Assembly (NCBI GenBank): GCA_024684085.1 | Contig: JAIKXM010000027.1 | Coordinates: 39,298-103,297 of the forward strand | Direction of reading: 5' to 3' | Length of the DNA: 64,000 nucleotides | Source of the DNA: Lachnospiraceae bacterium | GTDB taxonomy: Bacteria; Bacillota; Clostridia; Lachnospirales; Lachnospiraceae | Shown: positions 43,672-52,875 of the stretch, piece by piece | Layout: each line of letters begins with the position of its first letter | Position numbering within the stretch: the first letter of the stretch is position 1 | Made by a program: the position numbers and the translations under genes | Notes under the pieces: model-generated | Database searches by the model: none | What the model saw: only the letters and a program-made list of their open reading frames with translations | Told to the model about the DNA's origin: nothing

Positions 43672-46600
43672 ATGAGTAAACGTATGAAAACTAAGATATT
43701 GGCGAGTCTGCTCTCCGTGATCATGGTATTCACATCTGCCGATATGACGGTTTTTGCTACATCGGATATTGTTGGCAGTGATGGCATGACTTATGAGGAA
43801 GCCGAGGCTGCGACAATTGGAGAATCTGATGTCGCAATACCGGATGGATCAGATGTCGTGACCGATGCGGGATCCTCTGGCGGGGATGACTTTGATAATA
43901 TATCGGGATCTGTTTCTTATGCACCGGCCTCAGTGGGCGAGGTGGCGATAGGAAGCATCAAGGATCGGGAAATATATTCAGAATATGTTGAATATGTATA
44001 TCCTGAATACAGAGATCTTGATGTTACTTTCCCGGCCGCGGATGAAGTTAAGAGCAATTCACTGCGTACGCTTTCGATGGCAGACAGTTCAGCTCTTACT
44101 GTTGAGCAGGCGGCGCTTGTTCTAAAGAATGCGCTCATGGAGAGACAGAGCAGTTGCAGTGTTACAACGGTGACTCAGGATGTAAATGCTCTGTTGGATA
44201 AGGCAATGGAGGAGACGGAATCTCCAAAGGAAGGCGATTATATCCGTTCCAATCTGATCGGCTGGAGTGGCAGTATCAGTGGCATTCAGGGTAGTGACGT
44301 TCGTACGATCACACTGTCTTTTACTTATACGGATAGTGCAGAGCAGGAAGTCCTTGTTGATGATAAGGTTGAAGAGATAGTTGCTACTTATGACCTTGCC
44401 GGAACTACTCTTTCTGATGCAGATAAGATCAAGGTGATCCATGATTATCTTGTTGACAATATAGTATATCAGAGTGCGCCTGATGAAGACGGTTCATATC
44501 TGCGACATTCATCTTATGCTGCCCTGATCAAGGGAAGTTGTGTATGTCAGGGCTATGCTTCGGCTTTCTACAGATTATGCCGTGAAGCCGGGCTATCTGT
44601 CAGATATGTTGTCGGCAAGGGCAATGGTGGCGATCATGCCTGGAATATCGTCCGTATCGGAGATAAGTATTATAACATCGATGTTACCTGGGATGATCCT
44701 ACAGGTGGTTGGAGGATATATTACTCATATTATCTTCAGAATGAAAGTGATTTTGAGGACCATGTACGCGATGGGGAATACACTACTTCGGATTTTAATT
44801 CTTTGCATCCGATGGCCGCATCTTCATACAGTGGAGCTCCTATTGAAAAAAATAACGTTTCTTATTCTATCCCCGGCGTCAGGGGGCAGAATGTATCTAC
44901 CGGATCATCTTCAAAGCCAAGACTTATCGTGCTCTATTCAGCTACAGGGGCTGAAGATGTGAGAAGTGCTTTGCAGACTTATGAGAATGAAGCGTGGAAT
45001 ACAGGGGATAAGATCGATGTAATAGCTGTTGAATGCAGCGGCGCTTCGTCTTCGACAGTATCAACTTTTGCAGCGAGTGTTGACCCGGCACAGATAATGG
45101 ATTTTTCATACTGTGATTCTTCGTCGGGAAGTACCGTATTGAATAGATATTCTTCGATAACAGGTCTGCCTGCAACTGTACCCATGTATATACTTACAGA
45201 TGACAGTAATTATGTAATGTATGCAGGTAAAACAGCTTTTGATAATGATTATATCTATGGCAGGTATGCCTATTATCTTGGATTGACACCTGCACCGACA
45301 CCAACGCCGAAGCCGACGGTGGGAGTAACACCGACACCAACGCCGAAGCCGACGGTGGGAGTAACACCAACACCAACGCCTAAGCCGACGGTGGGAGTAA
45401 CACCGACACCTACAGCGGAGGTAACACCCGCGCCAACAGCGGAAGTGACGCCGGTACCTACTGTAGAGGTATCGCCGACACCTACAGCGGAGGTAACACC
45501 CACGCCAACAGCGAAAGTAACGCCTTCACCTACTGTAGAGGTAACACCGACACCGGCGCCTACAGAAGAGGTATTGCCTACACCGACAGCGGAGGTAACA
45601 CCGGCGCCTACAGAAGAGGTAACGCCGAATCCAACAGCGGAAGTAACACCGGCGCCTACAGAAGAGGTATCGCCTACACCGACTGTAGAGGTAACGCCTA
45701 CACCTACGCCCGTGAAGAATCCGGTTAATCTGAGTAAGTGTAAGATCACCGGTATCAAGAATGGAACTTATAACGGCAGTCCGATAGAGCAGGCAGGACT
45801 TAAGATCACATATAAGAATATTAAGCTTGTCAAGGATAAAGACTATACAGTTGAATATCTGGATAATATCAATGCCGGAACAGCTAAAATAGTGATCAAC
45901 GGAATCGGTGATTATTGCGGAACGGTTGTTAAGCTCTATAAGATCGCAGGAATAGCCATCAGCAAAGCATCCGTTAAGGAGGGACTTGCTCCGCTTACAT
46001 ATACAGGCAACAGGCTTACACCTAAGCTTACCCTGGTATATAAGACTAAGACCAATAATGTACAGCCCCTTATCGAATATGCTCCTGTAGGTAATCCTGC
46101 ATATGGATATCCCGGAACAACGGCCAATTATGCGGAAGCGGACTTCATGGTTGAATATGGTGCCAATACGTTGGCAGGCACCGGAAAAGTAGTCATAACA
46201 GGCCTCAAAGGTTATACGGGCAAGGTGACCAAGACTTTTAAGATCAATAAGGCTCCTGTAACAGGTGGTGATATAAATGTTGTTTATGATGATACCCATC
46301 CTGTGGAATACAGGAAAGGCGGCGCAAAGCCTGCGATCACAGTAAAAAGAACAGTGGGCGCTGCTGACATCCTGCTTGAAGAAGGGAAGGATTATACAAT
46401 AGCTTATTACAATAATAAGTCTGTAAATATGGGCGAGAAGCCTACTGTTGTCCCAGGTTTTGCTATCAAAGGAAAGGGGAATTATTCCGGTACAACCTTT
46501 AAGCGCACATACCTGATCTGCAGTACTGATATTGCGAGTACGCTCATAACCGTTTCGGATGTTATGTACAAGAACAGGGCGGGCAATTTTATAAGTAAGC

Positions 46601-47124
46601 CGGTCATCACCGATACTGACGGAAAAGTTCTTAAGGCAGGTACGGATTACGATCTGAAAAAAGCGAGATATTATCTTGCCGAAGATGCGGCAGTTATCCG
46701 TAAGAAGGGCGAAAGTCCGACAGAGCTTCATGCAGGTGATGAAGTCTTCAAAACAGATACTATACTTATTAATGAGTCCAATGCAGCGGTTAAGGGAAAT
46801 GGAGTCAGCATAAGGATCTGTGTTGCCGGATGTAAGAATTATATAGGGCATCAGGAGTGTGAATACCGTTTGATCAGCAAGAATATAGCTTCAGCTAAGC
46901 TTGCTAAGAGTATTACCAAAGAATATAAGGGAGAAGCGGTAACTCTTACTGTTGATGAGATTATACTTATGGATGGAAAGACGCAGATATCAACCGATGA
47001 TTATGAGATAGTACCCGGTAGTTATAGGAATAATAACAAAAAGGGGACAGCGTCTGTCACAGTCAGGGGAATTAACGGATATGGTGGTACTAAGAAGATC
47101 ACCTTTAAGATCGTAAGTCGGTAA
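43672..47124 (+). CDS. Secreted transglutaminase-like protein with Pro/Thr linker
   Basis: An 1150-residue exported protein with a signal peptide at about 1-30 (ILASLLSVIMVFTSADMTVF). The transglutaminase-like domain is at about 255-345. Its Cys-His-Asp triad is in SCVCQGYASAFYRLC (Cys near 292), DHAWNIV (His near 322) and NIDVTWDDP (Asp near 337). A thioredoxin-like stretch follows, then a TPTP-rich linker (about 540-680). Several repeats then carry the pattern Y-x-V-x-Y-x-N-N, AGTAKIVINGIG, Y-x-G-T. No LPxTG anchor is present. Substrate unknown: cross-linking or proteolysis at the cell surface is inferred. ATG 43672 follows AGGTGAG. Confidence 0.88.
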   Translation: MSKRMKTKILASLLSVIMVFTSADMTVFATSDIVGSDGMTYEEAEAATIGESDVAIPDGSDVVTDAGSSGGDDFDNISGSVSYAPASVGEVAIGSIKDREIYSEYVEYVYPEYRDLDVTFPAADEVKSNSLRTLSMADSSALTVEQAALVLKNALMERQSSCSVTTVTQDVNALLDKAMEETESPKEGDYIRSNLIGWSGSISGIQGSDVRTITLSFTYTDSAEQEVLVDDKVEEIVATYDLAGTTLSDADKIKVIHDYLVDNIVYQSAPDEDGSYLRHSSYAALIKGSCVCQGYASAFYRLCREAGLSVRYVVGKGNGGDHAWNIVRIGDKYYNIDVTWDDPTGGWRIYYSYYLQNESDFEDHVRDGEYTTSDFNSLHPMAASSYSGAPIEKNNVSYSIPGVRGQNVSTGSSSKPRLIVLYSATGAEDVRSALQTYENEAWNTGDKIDVIAVECSGASSSTVSTFAASVDPAQIMDFSYCDSSSGSTVLNRYSSITGLPATVPMYILTDDSNYVMYAGKTAFDNDYIYGRYAYYLGLTPAPTPTPKPTVGVTPTPTPKPTVGVTPTPTPKPTVGVTPTPTAEVTPAPTAEVTPVPTVEVSPTPTAEVTPTPTAKVTPSPTVEVTPTPAPTEEVLPTPTAEVTPAPTEEVTPNPTAEVTPAPTEEVSPTPTVEVTPTPTPVKNPVNLSKCKITGIKNGTYNGSPIEQAGLKITYKNIKLVKDKDYTVEYLDNINAGTAKIVINGIGDYCGTVVKLYKIAGIAISKASVKEGLAPLTYTGNRLTPKLTLVYKTKTNNVQPLIEYAPVGNPAYGYPGTTANYAEADFMVEYGANTLAGTGKVVITGLKGYTGKVTKTFKINKAPVTGGDINVVYDDTHPVEYRKGGAKPAITVKRTVGAADILLEEGKDYTIAYYNNKSVNMGEKPTVVPGFAIKGKGNYSGTTFKRTYLICSTDIASTLITVSDVMYKNRAGNFISKPVITDTDGKVLKAGTDYDLKKARYYLAEDAAVIRKKGESPTELHAGDEVFKTDTILINESNAAVKGNGVSIRICVAGCKNYIGHQECEYRLISKNIASAKLAKSITKEYKGEAVTLTVDEIILMDGKTQISTDDYEIVPGSYRNNNKKGTASVTVRGINGYGGTKKITFKIVSR
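45286..45716 (+). repeat. Coding repeats of the Pro/Thr linker
   Basis: Three 36-bp units encode TPTPTPKPTVGV. About twelve shorter units follow, encoding TP-x-PT-x-EV variants such as TPTPTAEV and TPAPTEEV. The array is in frame and lies between the catalytic part and the Ig-like repeats, so it is likely to vary in length between strains. Confidence 0.9.
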
Positions 47125-47166
47125 TACTTGCGCCTGTTTAACACGAGATTATTAATATTGGAGAAC

Positions 47167-47218
47167 AAAGACCATGATGATTTTGTGCTTGTTTGCATGG
47201 GCTCATTGTGGTCTTTTG
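47167..47218 (+). terminator. Terminator after the first transglutaminase gene
   Basis: AAAGACCA near 47167 pairs with TGGTCTTT near 47208, with inner pairing GATGA/TCAT, followed by T-rich sequence. Low-complexity TTATATC repeats follow at 47227-47278. Confidence 0.65.
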
Positions 47219-47354
47219 TTCTGATATCTTATATTTTATATCTTATATTTTATATCTTATATCTTATATCTTATATTGCCTCTGATTCTGCCTGTTTGCC
47301 CGGCTTTTCATGTTGCGCTGCGTGACGTTGTTTGCGTTTGGCCGTGCGTGCGTT

Positions 47355-47935
47355 CCGGATATAAAAGGATACTCCCTTTTTACAAAAGTGTCTCTACTTG
47401 ACAACTGGAATTGACCGAGCTCTTTAGAGCGAGGGATGCTTCTTGACCGCCAGGTCAAGAAGATGTACTCAGCTCCATAAACCTCGATTTTTGCAATTTT
47501 TGTAATTCCGATGCCCAGAACATCGGATTTTGATAGTTTTAGGCATCGATTTTTGCAATTTTTGTAATTCCGATGCTCAGAACATCGGATTTTGATAGTT
47601 TTAGGCATCGATCTTTGCAATTTTTGTAATTCCGATGCCCAGAACGTCGGATTTTGATAGTTTTAGGCATCGATTTTTGCAATTTTTGTAATTCCGATGC
47701 CCAGAACAAAAAAGCATTGATGGTCTAAGCATCGAAAAAACCAAAAAGCGCAGGAATTGACTCAACAAACTTGAAGTTGTCGATAGGCCCATCTTCTTGA
47801 ACTAGCGTTCAAGAAGCATCCCTCGCTCTAAAGAGCTCGGTCAACTGCGATTTGAATTATTCTATCATGAGCAACACAAATGTAAAAAGGGAGAAAGGAT
47901 ATAAAAACCGGATATAAAAACCGGATATAAAAAGG
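47355..47935. repeat. Long inverted-repeat element with 62-bp tandem hairpin units (family D)
   Basis: Arms of 55 bp (47411-47465 and 47790-47844) are inverted copies with 52 of 55 bases identical. Outside them, CTCCCTTTTTACA (47372-47384) and its complement (47881-47893) extend the symmetry. Between the arms, a 62-bp unit repeats about four times (47483-47710). Each unit has a CCGATG/CATCGG hairpin, and the last is decayed. AACCGGATATAA repeats lie at 47907-47935. No convincing protein is encoded. It fills the gap between the two transglutaminase genes. Confidence 0.85.
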
Positions 47936-47954
47936 GGTGATAATATACAGGATA

Positions 47955-47984
47955 TTATGAGTTTTTGCTTAAATAATGTATAAT
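47955..47984 (+). promoter_or_regulatory. Promoter of the second transglutaminase gene
   Basis: TTATGA, 18 bp, TATAAT, as before the first paralogue, with the same leader elements downstream. Confidence 0.65.
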
Positions 47985-48036
47985 ATATATAGAAACAACA
48001 TGGCTATTTGCCAAAAGGGAATTAGGGTGAGTGCGT

Positions 48037-51000
48037 ATGCGTAAAAGTATGGGAATAAGGATATTGGCAGGTATACTCTCTGTGATCATGGTATTCACGT
48101 CTGCCAATATGACGGTATTTGCTGCATCAGATAATGATTGCAGCAATTTTGTTCTTTATGGAGATTCTGCGGCAGAAGTTTCGCCGGAGGCGGTAGCAGA
48201 ATATGTTGCGGATGATGGGGCTGATTCGGGCATTGGATCTTCAGCAGCTGTTGAGACTGATCCGTATGAGGAATCTTCAGCGGAGGATAAGGCCGTTCAA
48301 CAAGACGAGTACTTGACGGAGGAAGTCTATACCGAAGAAGAGGTCACTGAGGGATCTGCTGCTTCCGATACGACAGATGAATTTGCTGCTTCTGATATGA
48401 CAGATGTATCCGCAGAGCCGGATGAAAGCGGTAATGATAATGGCTTCTTTTATAAGTACGTAGAATACGTTAATCCGGAGTACAGGGATCTTGATGTTAC
48501 CTTCCCGAAGAAGATAACAACAAAAGGTACAGTATCACGCAGTCTTCCGATGGATGACAGTAGTGTCATGTCTGTGGAACAGGCGGCGCGTACATTTCGA
48601 AATGCCTTAAAAGAAAGAAAGAGCAGTTGCACCGTAATAACAGAGACAGGTGACGTTGACGCTATAATGAATAAAGCATTGGCAGAGACCTCGTCTCCTA
48701 AGGAAGGAGATTACATTCGATCCAATCTTATCGCATGGGGTGGTAGCATCAGCGGTTTTGTTGGGGACAACGTTTGGACCGTCTCACTTTCATTTGTATA
48801 TACCGATAATGCCAAACAGGAGACTATTGTTGATGAGAAAGTTAAAGATATAATAGCGACTTATAACCTTGCCGGAGATTCTCTTTCCGAAGCGGATAAG
48901 ATCAAGGTGATCCATGATTATCTTGTTGATAACATAGTCTATCAGACCGAGCCTGATACAGACGGTTCTTTCCTTCGCCATTCATCATATGCGGCGCTGG
49001 TTAAGGGTAGTTGTGTGTGCCAGGGTTATGCGTCTGCCTTCTATAGGTTATGCCGTGAAGCCGGTCTGTCTGCAAGGTATATCACCGGAACGTGTAGTGG
49101 CGGCGCTCATGCATGGAATATCGTACGCGTCGGTGATGAGTATTATAATATCGATGCTACATGGGACGATCCCATAGGTGGATGGAGAATATTCTACTCA
49201 TATTTTCTTAAGAATGAAGACGATTTTAAATCTCACGTGCGTGACTCTGATTATACAAGTTCGGCTTTTTGCTCTTCATATCCGATAGCTTCTTCTTCCT
49301 ATAGCGGAGCTCCTATTGACCGAGATAACGACTCTTATTTTTTGCCGGACATCAGAGGTGAGTATCTTAATACCGGAACATCTTCAAGGGCGAAAATGAT
49401 CGTCTTATATGACCTTAACGAGTCGGAAGAAGTTAAGACAGCTTTACAGACTTATGCAAGCGCATTATGGAAGAAAAGAGATAAGATAGATGTCGTAGCT
49501 GTTGAGTGTAGCGGTTCATCCTGTGAATCGGTATCGGCCTTTGCGGATAGTGTCGATCCGCTACAGACAATGGAATTTGCATATTGTGATGCATTAACCG
49601 GTGACACCATACTGAGCAATTATTCTTCGATAACAGGTTTGCCTGCCACGACGCCCATGTACATACTGACAGATGACAGTAATAATGTCATGTATGCCGA
49701 TAATACGGCATTCAATGATGCCTTTATCTATGGCAGGTATGCATATTATCTCAATGAAGGTGCTATAGATGTGAAGGTCAGGGCGTATGCAGATGAGAGT
49801 GCGCTTGCATCAGAACGTTATACTTATATTGATACGCTTGATATCGATTATCATCAGACGAGATATATCCGGGGCGAGGCTGTTGTCAGAAAAGATCCAA
49901 TAGAGGGTTTCATTTCTGACGTTAGTGTCAGTATCGATGACCCGGATGGTGTTATCGAATATGAACCTTCGAATGGACTTATAAGAGGGCTGAAGCCCGG
50001 CAGCGCATTGATCACATTCACTTCCGTTTTTTCGCCTACTGCCTCTAAGACTATTGCGGTCACGGTAAAATCGGTTAATATCCGTTCGATAGCGCTGTCG
50101 CGGACTGAACTTAGGATGGCAGCAGGATGTGAAGATCAGTTGTCGGTCATTTTTACACCGGATGATGTATCTGACGATAAGACTATACAGTGGGAGAGCA
50201 CCAACCCTGATGTAGCCACAGTTGATCCGGCGGGATGTGTCAGAGGTGTATCGGGAGGCAAGGCCGTGATACGCGCTACTTCCTCCAATGGCAAAAAAGC
50301 AGAGTGCAGCGTTCTCGTATATGTGCCGGTTGAGAATGTATCCATCGAAGCATTGGGGCTCAGTGTCTGTGATGAATACACGATGACTGTCGGCGATAAG
50401 TTGTCGTTTTGTGCGATGATCGAGCCCTGCAATTCGGATCTTCAGAGTGAAGACTTATGGTCCGTCTCAGGTGACGGAGTATTGGATATTCAGGTTAAGG
50501 ATTATGGCAATGCTGTCATAGCCGAAGCACTTAAGGAAGGTCAGGCCATACTGACATATTCCGTGGATTCTCATAGCGCTTCGGTGACGGTTAATGTTAT
50601 TCAACCCGGGATAAGCGATATTGTGATTCCCGATGAATATGAATATACCGGCAAGGCCATAGTCCCTAAGGTTGTGGTTAAGAGCGGTGAGAATGTGCTT
50701 AAGGAAGGCGTGGATTATTCGCTGAAGTTTAGAAATAATGTTAATGCATACACCTATAGAGAGGGCGAATCGGGCTTCTATGATGCCAATGGCCGAACAT
50801 CGGCGCCTTCGGTTACAGTTACAGGAAAGGGTAATTACGCAGGCACATTCACTAACTATTTTATCATCCGTCCGAAGAAGATAACGGATTATGATATTAA
50901 TGTGGATGAAGCAACCCTTGTTAAGATTTGTAACGGCAAGACCCGGAAACTCGTACCCGTTATAAAATGGGGAAGTAGAAAATTAACCAATAAGGATTAT

Positions 51001-52563
51001 ACGATCAGTTATCCTGATCATGAGGATGGTGCATATACGAGGGCCGGACGATATTCCGTAGTCGTTACCGGAAAGAATAATTATACCGGTACACTTAATC
51101 TGTTCGAGACTATCCTGAATAAAGATCTTATCAATATAAGCAAGTGTAAGATCAGCGGGATCAAGAATGCAGTTTATAGCGGTGAACCGATAGTGCAGTC
51201 AGGTCTGTCGGTTAAGTATAAGAACTCAGTTCTTGTTCAGGGTAAGGATTATATATTAGCATACAGAGGGAATATAAGCGCCGGAACTGCAAAGGTTGTT
51301 ATAACCGGAATCGGCGAATACTGCGGAACAGTCATTAAGACATTCAAGATCACGGGAACATCCATTAGTAAGGCGGTCGTTACCGGTGGACTTGATGCTC
51401 TTACTTATACGGGAGACAGTCTGACTCCGAAGCTTATACTGACATATAAGGATAAGCTTGGTAACGTGCGCACTCTTATCGAATATGCACCTTCAGGCAG
51501 TCCTTCGTATGGCTATGGCGGAACAACGGCTGATCGTAAGCAGGCAGATTATAAGGTTGAATATGATACCAATATTAAGTCAGGCTCCGGTAAAGTGATC
51601 ATAACAGGTCTTAATGGCTATACCGGTAAAGTAACCAGGAAATTCAAGATCAAAAAAGCACCAATAACAGGCAGTAACATTGATGTCGACTACGGTGATA
51701 TTGTCGGTTACAGGAAGGGCGGTGCCAAGCCAACTGACATTACTGTCATAAGAAGAATCGGCTATGAGGAGACAAAACTTACAGAAGGAAAGGATTATAC
51801 GATAGTCTGTTATAACAATAAGTCCGTTAACACCGGAGCGGATCAGGCTACTGCACCGTATTTCCTTATCAAAGGAAAAGGTGAGTATTCCGGTACAACG
51901 GCTGTTAAAGACAAATATGTATTCAGTATCACACAGACCTGTATTGATTCTGTGGATATATCGGTTCCTGATATGATGTACAAGAATAAGCCGGGCAATT
52001 TTATAAGTAAAATGACTGTCAAGGATGTTGATGGGAAGACGCTTAAGGCGGATACGGATTATGATCTAAGAAACGCGATATACTATCTTGCCGAATGTGC
52101 GTATGTTATCCACGATAAAGGTGAGAGTGCGGTCAGACTTGATGTCGGCGAAAAACTTAACAAAACTGACACTGTTGTCATTGATGAGGATAATGCCAAT
52201 GGTGTAAGTATCAGGATATGCTTTGACGGACTCGGTAATTATGGGGGCGTTGCGGAGCGTGAATACCGGATCGTAGATAAGAGTATTGCGTCGGCAAAGC
52301 TTGCCGAACCTATTACAAGGTATTACACAGGCGAGGAGATAACTCTTTCGGTCAATGAGATCAGACTTATGGATGGCAATACGCAGATCTCATCTGAGAA
52401 TTATGAGATCGTTCCGGGAAGTTATAAGAAGAATGTAAATAAGGGAACGGCATCCGTTACGGTGAGAGGTATAAGCGGATACGGAGGTACTAAGACGATA
52501 AACTTCAAGATCGTAAGCCATAAGATATCGGAGGGCGGTATTCTTGATTTCTTAAGAAGGTGA
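48037..52563 (+). CDS. Large secreted transglutaminase-like protein with Ig-like domains
   Basis: A 1508-residue paralogue of the protein at 43672. It has a near-identical signal peptide (ILAGILSVIMVFTSANMTVF), a long acidic Ser/Glu stretch (about 35-135), and the transglutaminase-like domain with SCVCQGYASAFYRLC (Cys near 328), AHAWNIV and NIDATWDDP. The Pro/Thr linker is absent. Instead there are Big_2-type Ig-like domains (about 670-870, with WESTNPDVATVD and GGKAVIRATSS). Repeats ending in GTAKVVITGIG-Y-x-G-T follow. It ends KISEGGILDFLRR without a sortase motif. ATG 48037 follows AGGGTGAG. A surface role in matrix or wall modification is inferred. Confidence 0.88.
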   Translation: MRKSMGIRILAGILSVIMVFTSANMTVFAASDNDCSNFVLYGDSAAEVSPEAVAEYVADDGADSGIGSSAAVETDPYEESSAEDKAVQQDEYLTEEVYTEEEVTEGSAASDTTDEFAASDMTDVSAEPDESGNDNGFFYKYVEYVNPEYRDLDVTFPKKITTKGTVSRSLPMDDSSVMSVEQAARTFRNALKERKSSCTVITETGDVDAIMNKALAETSSPKEGDYIRSNLIAWGGSISGFVGDNVWTVSLSFVYTDNAKQETIVDEKVKDIIATYNLAGDSLSEADKIKVIHDYLVDNIVYQTEPDTDGSFLRHSSYAALVKGSCVCQGYASAFYRLCREAGLSARYITGTCSGGAHAWNIVRVGDEYYNIDATWDDPIGGWRIFYSYFLKNEDDFKSHVRDSDYTSSAFCSSYPIASSSYSGAPIDRDNDSYFLPDIRGEYLNTGTSSRAKMIVLYDLNESEEVKTALQTYASALWKKRDKIDVVAVECSGSSCESVSAFADSVDPLQTMEFAYCDALTGDTILSNYSSITGLPATTPMYILTDDSNNVMYADNTAFNDAFIYGRYAYYLNEGAIDVKVRAYADESALASERYTYIDTLDIDYHQTRYIRGEAVVRKDPIEGFISDVSVSIDDPDGVIEYEPSNGLIRGLKPGSALITFTSVFSPTASKTIAVTVKSVNIRSIALSRTELRMAAGCEDQLSVIFTPDDVSDDKTIQWESTNPDVATVDPAGCVRGVSGGKAVIRATSSNGKKAECSVLVYVPVENVSIEALGLSVCDEYTMTVGDKLSFCAMIEPCNSDLQSEDLWSVSGDGVLDIQVKDYGNAVIAEALKEGQAILTYSVDSHSASVTVNVIQPGISDIVIPDEYEYTGKAIVPKVVVKSGENVLKEGVDYSLKFRNNVNAYTYREGESGFYDANGRTSAPSVTVTGKGNYAGTFTNYFIIRPKKITDYDINVDEATLVKICNGKTRKLVPVIKWGSRKLTNKDYTISYPDHEDGAYTRAGRYSVVVTGKNNYTGTLNLFETILNKDLINISKCKISGIKNAVYSGEPIVQSGLSVKYKNSVLVQGKDYILAYRGNISAGTAKVVITGIGEYCGTVIKTFKITGTSISKAVVTGGLDALTYTGDSLTPKLILTYKDKLGNVRTLIEYAPSGSPSYGYGGTTADRKQADYKVEYDTNIKSGSGKVIITGLNGYTGKVTRKFKIKKAPITGSNIDVDYGDIVGYRKGGAKPTDITVIRRIGYEETKLTEGKDYTIVCYNNKSVNTGADQATAPYFLIKGKGEYSGTTAVKDKYVFSITQTCIDSVDISVPDMMYKNKPGNFISKMTVKDVDGKTLKADTDYDLRNAIYYLAECAYVIHDKGESAVRLDVGEKLNKTDTVVIDEDNANGVSIRICFDGLGNYGGVAEREYRIVDKSIASAKLAEPITRYYTGEEITLSVNEIRLMDGNTQISSENYEIVPGSYKKNVNKGTASVTVRGISGYGGTKTINFKIVSHKISEGGILDFLRR

Positions 52564-52690
52564 TGGGCCAAGATATCGAAGGACGGTAATCTTGCTTTTC
52601 GATAGTAAGGCGTAAGCTATCATAAGATGATAATCCTGCTTTTAAAAGAGGGGCAGAGGTCTAAGATACTACGGGGTACCGGTGATCTTG
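52511..52690 (+). repeat. Decayed tandem copies of the second transglutaminase gene 3' end
   Basis: The gene end (52511-52560, AAGATATCGGAGGGCGGTATTCTTG) is followed by diverged copies at about 52568, 52611 and 52661. Each keeps AAGATA or AAGATG, then GGTAATCTTGC-like text. No open frame is preserved. The remaining gap to purA is AT-rich; TTGCTA at 52825 with TAGTAT at 52849 is a weak promoter candidate. Confidence 0.6.
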
Positions 52691-52875
52691 CAGGGGTGTT
52701 ATCGGTTTCAAGGTATTAGAAAGATTAAGTCCGGCTTATTGTTAGATGAATATAAGCTGGACTTATATCTCGTATAAATAATATTCTGTATACTTATATT
52801 AATATCTATGATATATTATCATTGTTGCTAAAGGATAAGTACCTTTCATAGTATTAGTATAAAAGGAGTAATGAT

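Noticed and set aside
45526..46851. 441-codon minus-strand open frame under the first transglutaminase gene
   Set aside because: It arises from the repetitive coding sequence on the plus strand; its composition is unlike a real protein and it has no start signal.
47128..47325. Small plus-strand open frame after the first transglutaminase gene
   Set aside because: It runs across the terminator and TTATATC low-complexity repeats and lacks a ribosome site.
47483..47710. CRISPR-like array
   Set aside because: The 62-bp units are tandem without unique spacers, and no cas gene is in the window.
47264..47792. Minus-strand open frames with repeated NRCLKLSKSDVLGIG-type peptides
   Set aside because: They arise from the 62-bp tandem units, whose period is not a multiple of three, so the frame shifts in each unit. 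No ribosome site was seen.
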